Notes: generated by a model not told the origin, from the letters alone. Shown: positions 28,501 through 36,352, numbered from the stretch's first letter. The stretch is DNA of 64,000 nt from JANQEU01 sp965228045 (GCA_965228045.1 OZ245789.1:558001-622000), one strand, 5' to 3'. Numbers and translations: made by a program.

Positions 28501-29582
28501 CTGCTCTCCAAGGCATTTATTAATGTCAAGTCATTTGCGAGTGATTTGTCCCGGTATAATTCGATCACACGTTTTAGATAGGTTAGGGCTTCTTTTTGTT
28601 CTCCATTTCGGATAAGAAGATTCGCATAATTGGTTGCGGTAATCGCATAGGCGGTAGGACTTTCATCAATCCTGGATTCTCTGTTTGCAAGTACCTCTTT
28701 TACAATTTCTGTAGCTTCAGAAAACTGCCCAGTTTTTTGAAGATTCAGAGAAAGATTGTTTTTGGAAATGGTGTACTCCTCACTTTCTTCCTCTCCCAGA
28801 TTCTCAAAGTTGGAGATAGCAGATTTGTATTTTTCAATTGCCTCGTCAAATCGACCCAGATTATCCAGTGCATCACCGACTTTATTCAAAATGGCTCCGT
28901 ATTCAAAATTGGGAGCATCGTAGGCATAGAGAGCTTCCAAATCCTGATAACCTTCCAACGCAGATCTAAAGTCTCCTTTTGTGGCTTTCAGTGAGGCATA
29001 ATTATACATAATGTTATAGTAGTCAAACGGGACTTGTTCCAATTGCTTCATTACAGGTATGGATTCACTAAAAAGCACCTCTGCTTCATCGTCTCTTTTG
29101 AGGTTGAAAAGGATTACGGCATAGTTTCCCTTGGCCAGAGCCATTTCGCTACTCCCGTCGACGTAATATTGATTGGTCACCTTAATAGCGGCATTGGATA
29201 TCGGTTCTGCATCGCCATATCTTCCTGAAGCGCTATATATGGTGGCGAGATTGGTAAGGGCATTGGCAAAATTCATTGAACCGTCTTCACCGAGCGTTTG
29301 TAAAGTTTCGATCTCGTTTTCTGCAAAACCAATGGCTTCGTCCAACTGATTCAATTCATACGTGATGAGGGAAAGTTGTCTTTGGATGGATGCGGTATTT
29401 TTATGGGCTTCCGGGACAGCTTCCTGAAATAATTCCAGTGCTTCAAGTGCCAACACTTTGGATTCTTCAAGTTGGAAGTTGTCATAGAGGTCCACCGATT
29501 GATTGTACTTATCCAGCCATTCCTGGGAAAATCCATCAATTATGAGGACTAAGAGACCAAACGAGCATACGATTGTCTTCAA
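25548..29582 (-). CDS. exported TPR-CHAT putative cysteine peptidase
   Basis: A 1344-residue protein. A signal peptide (KTIVCSFGLLVLIIDGFSQ) is followed by a long TPR array (about 25-830; later repeats of the ALGIYESEFGKLSPDYATAL type, close to kinesin-light-chain TPRs), a coiled coil (about 880-960) and a C-terminal CHAT domain (about 1050-1344). The catalytic pair is present: His1184 in FHVATHGFF and Cys1258 in VVMSACETGLGEV. CHAT domains belong to clan CD with caspases and gingipains. The start is TTG; no in-frame ATG lies near and the signal peptide begins there. First gene of a three-gene envelope operon. The substrate is unknown. Confidence 0.88.
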   Translation of the reverse strand: MKTIVCSFGLLVLIIDGFSQEWLDKYNQSVDLYDNFQLEESKVLALEALELFQEAVPEAHKNTASIQRQLSLITYELNQLDEAIGFAENEIETLQTLGEDGSMNFANALTNLATIYSASGRYGDAEPISNAAIKVTNQYYVDGSSEMALAKGNYAVILFNLKRDDEAEVLFSESIPVMKQLEQVPFDYYNIMYNYASLKATKGDFRSALEGYQDLEALYAYDAPNFEYGAILNKVGDALDNLGRFDEAIEKYKSAISNFENLGEEESEEYTISKNNLSLNLQKTGQFSEATEIVKEVLANRESRIDESPTAYAITATNYANLLIRNGEQKEALTYLKRVIELYRDKSLANDLTLINALESRSIIETQFGNLSNAINAINRAIEIAEKEKINARIYALLNQKAKIKTVTGKYSEAKTAIDAALDAAIASYGGNSIQSAYVRNTLAGVYGELGQYGVAEKQYLSCLSVFESTFGHNHPEYATVAANYSSLLQLMGNYQSAEIYLVDAVNIKRQNFGEDNLDYLTTYENLGLLYLATARYTEALGILDAIKNKKEAIVEGDDPSLAYTLSNLANAKKLTADYTNAETYFRRAIEIYESSLGKQHILYASTINGLALLYQKMGNIKAAKPLFQEALGIYESEFGKLSPDYATALENLATLFQMEGNSEKAQELLEEVLEIDEEILGKEHPLYSSTLHNLASIYEKNEEYERAKDLYLESLEIDEKIFGTDHPTYAGTLYNLAVLEQALENFERAKLYYEQVAGIRLRILGEDHPDYAYAVYGLASIAQITGDYETAKENYGIVISKYLQNIEEYFPALSESEKSAFYGKIKPVFDAYMDFAVEYVLQNFGSLEERNEMLIQMYDLQLATKALLLNATNKVRNRILNSGNQQLIGLFNEWIALKENIVKSLSLSREEIEENKIDIALMEDKANDLEKQLSLLSSEFAREFEKEQVTWEDVKGKLGDRDAAMEIIRIRKNLRNDSILYATLIVESFSESPRIVVLANGDVLEDRGFKVYKNSIVYKLEDTKSYELFWQPIDKEITKSVSNIYISADGIFNKVNISTLLDPEENEYVLERYNLRLLSNTRELVESDANSNPSNVAQVFGFPKYNLDKTQMETLAALVDEDGMRYSFGDNVAELPGTLEEINNIANILESKAWQFETYTEVRASEDNIKKLNSPKIFHVATHGFFLEDIQVDEEDDGLASRSQRFNPLMRSGLLFAGAENTIRNESLPGEEDGILTAYEAMNLNLDNTDLVVMSACETGLGEVKNGEGVYGLQRSFMVAGAQNLVMSLWKVNDATTQLLMSTFYNEWFSGKTKTEAFNNAIQTVKNDFPHPYFWGAFVMLGI

Positions 29583-29673
29583 GGAGCCTGTCTTTAGTTG
29601 GTGTTAGTCTCCAATTTAGGAATAAAATAAAAGCAAATCCATACCCACAAATTGGGATTTGGAGGAAATCTTA

Positions 29674-29705
29674 AATAAAATAGTATGCATGCATACTATT
29701 TTATT
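29674..29705. repeat. perfect 32-bp palindrome upstream of the CHAT operon
   Basis: A loop-less perfect palindrome whose central 18 bases are TAGTATGCATGCATACTA, extended on both sides by A/T-rich arms to 16 bp each. It lies about 92 bp before the CHAT start codon and about 30 bp beyond the tRNA-Phe terminator. It may be a dimeric-regulator site or form a hairpin or cruciform. Confidence 0.8.
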
Positions 29706-29730
29706 GGAAAATGCTAAATTGTTGTCAATA

Positions 29731-29758
29731 AAAAAAACCCGGGTTTTGGCCCGGGTTT
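29731..29758 (-). terminator. rho-independent terminator of tRNA-Phe
   Basis: A perfect 9-bp stem, AAACCCGGG / CCCGGGTTT (29735-29743 and 29750-29758), with a 6-nt loop. On the minus strand it is followed by a run of T (about eight, counting the stem end), directly downstream of the tRNA. Confidence 0.9.
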
Positions 29759-29763
29759 GAGAG

Positions 29764-29836
29764 TGGTGCTGAGTGGATTCGAACCACCGACTCACGGATT
29801 TTCAGTCCGATGCTCTACCAACTGAGCTACAGCACC
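29764..29836 (-). tRNA. tRNA-Phe (anticodon GAA)
   Basis: A cloverleaf can be drawn on the minus strand: acceptor GGTGCTG/CAGCACC, D arm GCTC...GAGC, anticodon loop CTGAAAA with GAA, and a T arm with TTCGAAT. The discriminator base is A and CCA is not encoded. The outer anticodon-stem pair is a mismatch. Confidence 0.96.
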
Positions 29837-29850
29837 TGAAAAAGTGGATG

Positions 29851-29881
29851 CAAAAGTAGAAAAATATAGTATTGACACAAA
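29851..29881 (-). promoter_or_regulatory. promoter of tRNA-Phe
   Basis: TTTG (plus 29878-29881), a 19-nt spacer and TACTTTTG (plus 29851-29858) on the minus strand: an exact TTTG-N19-TAnnTTTG match. Its -7 box ends 14 nt before the tRNA 5' end. Confidence 0.7.
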
Positions 29882-29906
29882 TAAAACACTGAATATAAGT
29901 CACTAA

Positions 29907-31217
29907 ATGGAGTATATACCTCAGATATTGTTCATTGCCTGTGTTTTAGGATTCGGATTCTTACTGTTAGGAAGAATTCAAACAATTAAAAACAACATTC
30001 AATTGGGACGACCACTGGCTGCCGTGGAAGATAAGGGAACGCGATGGAAGAATGTGATGCTGCTGGCTTTTGGACAGAAGAAGATGTTCAAAAACTTCAT
30101 TCCGGCCATTTTTCATTTTTTTATTTATGCTGGCTTTTTGTTGATAAACATCGAAGTTCTGGAAATTATTCTTGATGGAATTTTGGGGACACATCGGCTA
30201 TTTGCGCCAATCATTGGTTCGTTTTATACCTTTTTGATTTCCTTTTTTGAATTTCTGGCGGTTCTGGTAATTCTGGCTTGCATAGTTTTCCTGATCAGGC
30301 GGAATCTTCTTAAGGTACCTCGATTCCAAAAACCCGAAATGAAGGGTTGGCCGGCACTGGATGGCAACCTGATCCTGATCATTGAAATCATTTTAATGGT
30401 AGCCATACTTTCCATGAATGCGTCCGATCAGATTCTGCAGCAGCGCAATGTGGAGCATTACACCATTACCGGCTCTTTTGCTTTTTCGCAGCCGATGACT
30501 GGAATCTTTGATGGACTCTCTACCGAATCCCTTGTCATTGTAGAACGGTCAGCCTGGTGGTTTCATATTCTGGGCATTTTTGCATTTGCCATATATGTGA
30601 CTTACTCTAAGCATCTTCATATTTTCATGGCATTTCCAAATACATACTACGGTAAGCTTCAGCCGAATGGTCAGATGGATAATATGCCCGAGATCACAAA
30701 TGAGGTCAAAGTAATGTTGGGAATGCCAGCGGAAGGAGATCCACCACCGGAAGGAATGAAATTTGGAGCGAAGGATGTATCGGATCTATCCAGGAAGAAT
30801 CTAATGGATGCTTATTCCTGTACCGAGTGTGGAAGGTGTACTGCTGAGTGTCCGGCAAATCTCACAGGTAAAAAATTATCTCCAAGGGCAATAATGATGG
30901 CGACACGTGACAGGATGGAAGAAATTGGCTTGAAGGGACCAGAAGCTGGAACCACACTGCTCGAAGGTCATATTACAAAAGAGGAAATAAATGCCTGTAC
31001 AAGCTGCAACGCTTGTGTGGAAGCTTGTCCTGTGAGCATCAATCCACTCGACATCATCCTCCAATTAAGAAGGTATGTGGCTATGGAGGAATCAGGTTCT
31101 CCGGCTTCCTGGAATGCAATGTTTCAGAATGTGGAGACGAATTTTGCACCATGGAAATTTTCTGCGCAGGACAGATTCAAGTGGGCAGATGAATTGAAAG
31201 AGAAATCGAACCGATAA
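29907..31217 (+). CDS. membrane 4Fe-4S dicluster protein, HdrC/HdrE-like
   Basis: A 436-residue protein. The N-terminal half (about 1-270) has five or six membrane spans of the NarI/HdrE type with histidines that could hold haem (IFHFFIYAGF, WWFHILGIFAFAIYV, KHLHIF). The C-terminal half has two CxxCxxCxxxCP ferredoxin motifs (CTECGRCTAECP, CTSCNACVEACP). It likely passes electrons between a soluble partner and quinone at the inner membrane. It overlaps the next gene by 1 nt (TAATG), and the two form a pair. Confidence 0.85.
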   Translation: MEYIPQILFIACVLGFGFLLLGRIQTIKNNIQLGRPLAAVEDKGTRWKNVMLLAFGQKKMFKNFIPAIFHFFIYAGFLLINIEVLEIILDGILGTHRLFAPIIGSFYTFLISFFEFLAVLVILACIVFLIRRNLLKVPRFQKPEMKGWPALDGNLILIIEIILMVAILSMNASDQILQQRNVEHYTITGSFAFSQPMTGIFDGLSTESLVIVERSAWWFHILGIFAFAIYVTYSKHLHIFMAFPNTYYGKLQPNGQMDNMPEITNEVKVMLGMPAEGDPPPEGMKFGAKDVSDLSRKNLMDAYSCTECGRCTAECPANLTGKKLSPRAIMMATRDRMEEIGLKGPEAGTTLLEGHITKEEINACTSCNACVEACPVSINPLDIILQLRRYVAMEESGSPASWNAMFQNVETNFAPWKFSAQDRFKWADELKEKSNR

Positions 31218-32008
31218 TGTCAGAAATCAAGATACCTACGATGGCGGAATTGGCCGCCAGTGGAAAAATGCCAGATGTTCTTTTTTGGGTTGGTTGTGCA
31301 GGATCTTATGATGATCGATATAAGAATGTAACGAGAGCGTTTGTCACAATACTCGATAAACTGGAGGTCAGTTTTGCAGTGTTGGGTGAGGAGGAGACCT
31401 GCACGGGCGATCCGGCGAGGAGAGCTGGGAATGAGTTTCTATTTCAGATGCAGGCTATGGCCAATGTGCAGGTATTAAATGGGTATGGCATTAAGAAAAT
31501 CGTGACGGCGTGTCCTCACTGTTTTAATACACTGAAAAACGAGTATACCGAACTCGGAGGTGATTACGATGTGCAGCATCATTCACAATTTCTTCAGGAT
31601 CTGATCAATAGCGGTAAGATTAAATTGAAGGGTGGTGGTACATTCAAGGGTAAGAAGATCACCTACCACGACTCTTGCTATCTCGGTCGAGCAAACAACG
31701 TGTATGAAGCACCAAGAAAAGTCCTTGAAGCACTTGATGCTGAGCTCGTAGAGATGAAAAGATGCAGGACTAAAGGTCTGTGCTGTGGAGCGGGCGGCGC
31801 TCAGATGTTTAAAGATGCCGAACCCGGGACCAAAGAGATCAATATCGAGCGAACAGAAGAGGCACTAAAAACAGGGGCGGAGACAGTAGCTGTGGCTTGT
31901 CCTTTTTGTATGACAATGATGAGTGACGGAGTCAAGAACAAAGAAAAGGATCAGGAAGTGACAGTTAAAGACCTGTCGGAATTGATTTTGGAAGGGTTGG
32001 GAGACTGA
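31217..32008 (+). CDS. CCG-domain Fe-S protein, HdrB-like
   Basis: A 263-residue soluble protein with two cysteine-rich CCG repeats: VGCAGSYDDR...TCTGDPARRAG...CPHCFNTL, then YHDSCYLGR...GLCCGAGGAQMF...CPFCMTMM. This is the HdrB/GlpC/LutA-type domain that carries a non-cubane cluster and does thiol or oxidoreductase chemistry. It is translated with the membrane dicluster protein. No dehydrogenase or ETF gene is adjacent, so the electron donor is unknown. Confidence 0.87.
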   Translation: MSEIKIPTMAELAASGKMPDVLFWVGCAGSYDDRYKNVTRAFVTILDKLEVSFAVLGEEETCTGDPARRAGNEFLFQMQAMANVQVLNGYGIKKIVTACPHCFNTLKNEYTELGGDYDVQHHSQFLQDLINSGKIKLKGGGTFKGKKITYHDSCYLGRANNVYEAPRKVLEALDAELVEMKRCRTKGLCCGAGGAQMFKDAEPGTKEINIERTEEALKTGAETVAVACPFCMTMMSDGVKNKEKDQEVTVKDLSELILEGLGD

Positions 32009-32054
32009 ACCTTTACATTTATTGTATTTTAGCTTTTCGCAAAAGATACAATTC

Positions 32055-33497
32055 ATGAAAATCAGATATTTCCTTTCCTTAGTTCTCTTACTGGTTTATG
32101 TAGCTACTCAAGCGCAGAAAAAGCCAAAAATTAATAGCAACAAGAAAAGTGTCATTTCCAATGTGGAAAGCCAAAGTGCAGATCTTATAGAATTGAGTGA
32201 TAAGATCTGGTCCTATGAAGAGATAGCCTTTCAGGAAGATCAGTCAGCAGCCGCATTGGCAGCTTATGCAGAATCACAAGGTTTTAGAGTCGAGATGGGA
32301 GTGGCAGATATCCCAACTGCCTTTATCGCGGAGTTTGGTTCTGGATCACCAGTTATTGGAATTCTGGGAGAATTTGATGCCTTGCCAGGACTTTCGCAGA
32401 AGACAGTACCTTATAAAGATCCTTTGAATGAAGGCTCTGCCGGACACGGTTGTGGTCATAATCTATTTGGTGTAGCTTCTCTGGGTGCAGCTACAGCCAT
32501 TAAGGATCTCATTGAGAATGGAGAGCTTCAGGGTACTGTTCGTTTTTATGGAACACCTGCAGAGGAAAAGTATTTTGGAAAACTATGGATGATACGGGAA
32601 GGGCTGTTTGAGGACGTGGATGCGGTCATGGATTGGCATCCCAGTGCAGAAACGAAAGCCAATGTTCAAAGTTCATTGGCACTGGTAGATTTTATGGTTG
32701 AGTTTACTGGTCAGGCAGCACATGCTTCCGGAGATCCCTGGAATGGAAGAAGTGCCTCAGATGCACTGGAATTGTATACCACCGGTATTAATTATTATCG
32801 GGAGCATATCAAGCCTACGGTCCGGATACATTATCACATCATGGATGGAGGGAAAGTGGTAAATGTGGTACCGGACTATGCCAAAATCTGGACCCGAGTA
32901 AGAGACACTAAAAGAGAAGGTATGGAAGTCGTGTGGAAGCAGGTGGAGCGAATAGCAGAAGGTGCGGCTATCATGGCCAATGTAGACTATGAAATTAATC
33001 TTATCTCAGGAGTACATGAGGTATTGGTCAATCGAACAGGAGGAGCCAAACTTCAGGCAAACCTCGAATATCTGGGAGAAATTGAGTACACGGATGCGGA
33101 AATTGATTTTGCAAAAAAAATCCAGGAAGCTACGGATAAGGAACAAGTTGGGTTAGAGATGGAAATCAAGCATATGGAGGAAACTTTGGAACATCCGATG
33201 GGAGGTTCAACAGATGTTGGAGACGTGAGTTTTGTAGTCCCTACCGTTCGCCTTAGTGCCACAGTAGCACCGAAAGATACCCCATGGCACAGTTGGGCTG
33301 TAGTAGCTTGTGGCGGCATGTCGATTGGCCACAAGGGAATGGTCTATGCTGCAAAAGCGATGTCCATGACGATGGTAGATATGTTTGAAGATGAAGATCT
33401 ATTAAAAGCAATGTACGGTGAATTCAAAGAGCGAAAAGGTGATTATGAATACAAAGGCATAGTACCCGATGGTCCTCCGCCGATTGGGGAGAATTGA
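32055..33497 (+). CDS. exported M20-family amidohydrolase, AbgB-like
   Basis: A 480-residue metallopeptidase-fold protein with signal peptide MKIRYFLSLVLLLVYVATQAQ. Metal-site and dimerisation features of the M20D/AbgB group: ILGEFDALPGLSQK, GHGCGHNLFG, GTPAEEKYFGK, DWHPSAE and the late histidine in GHKGMVYAAK. It likely cleaves aminobenzoyl-glutamate or similar aminoacyl amides in the periplasm. The frame is open upstream to 32022, but the signal peptide sets the ATG at 32055. Its stop directly abuts that of the WG-repeat gene. Confidence 0.88.
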   Translation: MKIRYFLSLVLLLVYVATQAQKKPKINSNKKSVISNVESQSADLIELSDKIWSYEEIAFQEDQSAAALAAYAESQGFRVEMGVADIPTAFIAEFGSGSPVIGILGEFDALPGLSQKTVPYKDPLNEGSAGHGCGHNLFGVASLGAATAIKDLIENGELQGTVRFYGTPAEEKYFGKLWMIREGLFEDVDAVMDWHPSAETKANVQSSLALVDFMVEFTGQAAHASGDPWNGRSASDALELYTTGINYYREHIKPTVRIHYHIMDGGKVVNVVPDYAKIWTRVRDTKREGMEVVWKQVERIAEGAAIMANVDYEINLISGVHEVLVNRTGGAKLQANLEYLGEIEYTDAEIDFAKKIQEATDKEQVGLEMEIKHMEETLEHPMGGSTDVGDVSFVVPTVRLSATVAPKDTPWHSWAVVACGGMSIGHKGMVYAAKAMSMTMVDMFEDEDLLKAMYGEFKERKGDYEYKGIVPDGPPPIGEN

Positions 33498-34709
33498 TTA
33501 CCAAACGTGAATATTGCCTGTCTCGTCAATTAGAATCTTATCGTGCTCGATGGGGACAACTAGCTTAAATTTCTGATCTATGACTCCCAGTTTCAGTGAT
33601 TTCTTGCTTTTGATAACGGCATATTGACCCACGAATGGACTGACACGAAAGTGTTTTACTGCACCAATGTTTTTGAGATGTGTACCGCGGGACTCGAAAT
33701 AATGTGATAATTCGAGCATCTCTTCGTTCCGAAAATCGGAAAGGGCAACAGGTACTATTTCCTTGCCTGTCTTGTCCAGAAAGCCATACTTTCCGGCAAT
33801 TTCCACCAGGGACCACCGGTTTTCATTCCGATTGAAGTAGGATATATTGTCATATTTTGCCGGGACAACTAGACGACCCGATTTATCAATGAAACCATGC
33901 TTGTCGTTTTTCTCCACCAATGCCCAGCTTACACCCTTAGAGCCGAAGTTATGGATTCTGGTGTACTCGGCAGAGACAATTTCCTTTCCGGATCGATCTA
34001 TAAAACCGTATTTGCCGTAACGGGTGACCCTGGCCCATTGAGACGAAAACGAACCAAAGCTACCAATCGATTCATATTGGATTGGGACAACCTCTTTTCC
34101 ACTTCTGTCAATGAAGCCATATAGTCCATTCTTTTCCACCTTGGCCCAATTGATCCCTCCGCTCTCAAACCTGAATATCCTGTCATATTTAGGGGGTACT
34201 ATCTCATTACCACCCTTGTCCAAAAACCCTTTAAGTCCGTTTATTTCAATCTCGGCCCACTCTACTCCCAGGTTTCCGAAATAACCGATATCGTCATATT
34301 TGCAGGGTACAATTATTTCACCAGACTTATCTAAAAACCCATAAAGACCGTCTTTTTCCAGTAATGCCCAATTAGATCTTCTGCTTCCAAATGTGTGAAT
34401 TCGATCATACTCCGGTTCGATCACAATCTTGCCATCCCTATCTACGAAACCATATCTACCATCCAATGCAATGAGCGCCCAATGGTTACCATAGGAGCCA
34501 AATTCATAGATACGGTCATAGATTGGTGCCAAAACCACTCTATTTTCACGGTCTATGATGCCGTACTTATTATCAATTTTGGTCAAAGCCCAGCCACTGT
34601 GACCCCGAGTGCCATAATCTGAGACATAGTCATAGTTTTGGGATTCTACCTCTTCCTGAGCATAAAGCCCAAGCGGTATCATAAGGATTAATAAAACCGA
34701 TTTTCTCAT
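33498..34709 (-). CDS. exported WG-repeat protein
   Basis: A 403-residue protein with signal peptide MRKSVLLILMIPLGLYAQ. Residues of about 45-335 hold eight tandem repeats of about 37 residues of the form (K/L)YGFIDRSGKEIVPxxYDxI followed by FGS...WAxVEKNG. These are WG (KWG) repeats, thought to form a beta-solenoid or propeller. A different tail of about 70 residues ends the protein. Function unknown; probably surface or periplasmic binding. Confidence 0.85.
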   Translation of the reverse strand: MRKSVLLILMIPLGLYAQEEVESQNYDYVSDYGTRGHSGWALTKIDNKYGIIDRENRVVLAPIYDRIYEFGSYGNHWALIALDGRYGFVDRDGKIVIEPEYDRIHTFGSRRSNWALLEKDGLYGFLDKSGEIIVPCKYDDIGYFGNLGVEWAEIEINGLKGFLDKGGNEIVPPKYDRIFRFESGGINWAKVEKNGLYGFIDRSGKEVVPIQYESIGSFGSFSSQWARVTRYGKYGFIDRSGKEIVSAEYTRIHNFGSKGVSWALVEKNDKHGFIDKSGRLVVPAKYDNISYFNRNENRWSLVEIAGKYGFLDKTGKEIVPVALSDFRNEEMLELSHYFESRGTHLKNIGAVKHFRVSPFVGQYAVIKSKKSLKLGVIDQKFKLVVPIEHDKILIDETGNIHVW

Positions 34710-34756
34710 TGCGACTTAAGGACGTCAATGGATCCTTATGGTTTCCAAATGGACAT

Positions 34757-34788
34757 AAAAAAACCCTGATCCGATGAAGAACCAGGGT
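34757..34788 (-). terminator. terminator behind the 55-residue peptide gene
   Basis: Arms ACCCTGAT (34763-34770) and ACCAGGGT (34781-34788) form a stem with six strong pairs plus wobble pairs. On the minus strand they are followed by a T run of seven or eight. It ends the transcript that holds the MFS and small-peptide genes. Confidence 0.75.
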
Positions 34789-34810
34789 GGTGGTTTATAT
34801 ACAATGTGTC

Positions 34811-34978
34811 TTAGCTACCGCATCCTACGCACTCAATCTCCTGATTGGCAGGTTTAGTACCATTTAGCTTCATTTTGAGATTATGGATTTTGTCCCTGAT
34901 CTCCATGTCGCTAAACATGTCGCCGGTAAGCTCATTTTCTAATTTTTCAATTTCTGTTTGAATTTCAGATACAGACAT
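34811..34978 (-). CDS. 55-residue CxxC-ending small protein
   Basis: A short ORF from ATG (34976-34978) to TAA. It starts MSVSEIQTEIEKLENELTG, a helical, coiled-coil-like segment, and ends in EIECVGCGS with a CxxC pair five residues from the end. It lies 39 nt behind the MFS gene and is closed by an intrinsic terminator, so it is very likely expressed. No family recognised. The CxxC tail could bind metal, form a disulfide or be modified. The protein is acidic and has no signal peptide. Confidence 0.65.
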   Translation of the reverse strand: MSVSEIQTEIEKLENELTGDMFSDMEIRDKIHNLKMKLNGTKPANQEIECVGCGS

Positions 34979-35017
34979 GATTTAGAGTTTGTTTCCTTTA
35001 AAATTACTTTAAAATAT

Positions 35018-36352
35018 TCAATTGGTGGCCGGTATTTGTCTTTTTCTGGGCCGAAAAAGATAGGTTAAACCAATGCCGATTAGCAGAAACGCCGGGATCA
35101 TAAAAATTGTTTCCGAAAGCTGTCCATAGATCAAACCTCCTGCAATGAGTCCCAGGATGGAAGCCAGACTTCCGGCACTGCTCGCAAAGCCCTGAATAGC
35201 TCCCTGATCATTCTTACCACCCAGGGCCGCCAACGTGGACAGAAAAGAAGGCCACATGATTCCGTTACCTACAGAAAAAAGAGAAACTCCAAGAAACATA
35301 AAAATGTCGTTTTCTTTTGTAAAGAAATAGAAGCCCATTGCAAGGATAAAGCTTCCGCAGATTAGCAGTGTTTGTTCATCGAATTTCCCGGAAATCCAAC
35401 CGAGAACCGGACCCTGAATGACGACTAGGATGGCACTCATGGTAGTGAAGAACATACCTATTTTGAACATGCTCCATTCAAGGGTCTGTACAGCATGAAT
35501 GGGAAATGCCACATAGAAAAAGCTGAATGCCAGGAAGATCAGGAAATATATGACCAAAGAGGATCCGACCTGATCGATCTTCATTACTTCCAATAGACTT
35601 TTATCTTTTCCCGAGCCTTTTTCAAGGTCATAGCATTCCTTTTGTTCCTGCCCGATTAGCTTCCGTGTTTTATCAATCATCGTCACATCAGGTGAGCAGA
35701 CTTTTTCTTCCTTGAGTAGAGATGCAATAACAAATATGGCAACAAGCGAAATCAACATGGCTAAGGAAATAGGAAGTATGTCTCCAAAAATTGTGGCCCC
35801 AAGTACACCCGCCAAAGCCGGTCCGACAATAAATCCAAGGTTTCCGGATGCTGACATTTGCCCAAAATTCGTTTTCCTTGTTTCGTCAGTTGATATATCC
35901 GCCAGATAGGCATTGGCTACACTAATATTTCCTCCGGTTATCCCATCCAGAGCCCTTGCAATAAAAAGCAGGATCAAAGGCATCGACACGGTGAAAGCAC
36001 CAAGTACTCCGGAGTTGACCTCAAAAAAAGAATTATTTGGTATCAAAACAGCCACATGAAATATTACCCAGGCTAAAAAAGTGCCTCCCTGACTGAGTAA
36101 CAGTATTTTGCGTCGACCATGAATATCCGACCATCTGCCCAGAATCGGCGCGCCAATGAGTTGAAAGAATGAATAAGAGGCCCCCATGAGTCCATAAATG
36201 AGTTCATTACCCCCGAATTTCAGTACCAATACCACCAGAAAAGGAAGCACTATTGAGAATCCCAGGGTCCCAATGAAATTGACCAGCAGGATAGGAAAAA
36301 TTCGCTTTTGAACCATGGTCGAAAGGTTAGTTGAAGAAACTACAAACGACAT
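35018..36352 (-). CDS. MFS transporter, TetA-like drug:proton antiporter family
   Basis: A 444-residue membrane protein with about 12 spans. The family loop motif is PILGRWSDIHGRRKILLLS after span 2, and the motif-C-like region is GFIVGPALAGVLG. A cytoplasmic loop of about 50 charged residues (VCSPDVTMIDKTRKLIGQEQ) divides the two halves. It resembles multidrug/tetracycline exporters; the substrate is unknown. Two ATGs are possible, 36352 and 36316; the second (MVQKRIFPILL) is the more usual family start. It follows the IF-2-N-like gene by 17 nt. Confidence 0.88.
   Translation of the reverse strand: MSFVVSSTNLSTMVQKRIFPILLVNFIGTLGFSIVLPFLVVLVLKFGGNELIYGLMGASYSFFQLIGAPILGRWSDIHGRRKILLLSQGGTFLAWVIFHVAVLIPNNSFFEVNSGVLGAFTVSMPLILLFIARALDGITGGNISVANAYLADISTDETRKTNFGQMSASGNLGFIVGPALAGVLGATIFGDILPISLAMLISLVAIFVIASLLKEEKVCSPDVTMIDKTRKLIGQEQKECYDLEKGSGKDKSLLEVMKIDQVGSSLVIYFLIFLAFSFFYVAFPIHAVQTLEWSMFKIGMFFTTMSAILVVIQGPVLGWISGKFDEQTLLICGSFILAMGFYFFTKENDIFMFLGVSLFSVGNGIMWPSFLSTLAALGGKNDQGAIQGFASSAGSLASILGLIAGGLIYGQLSETIFMIPAFLLIGIGLTYLFRPRKRQIPATN

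Noticed and set aside
25548..29582. CHAT gene as part of an anti-phage (type III-E-like or caspase-type) defence system
   Set aside because: The protein has a signal peptide and lies in an operon with envelope proteins. No CRISPR array, Cas gene, reverse transcriptase or toxin gene is in the window.
33498..34709. Regular 111-bp repeats taken for a CRISPR or other DNA repeat array
   Set aside because: They are coding WG repeats, similar at protein level but diverged in DNA, with no spacer pattern.
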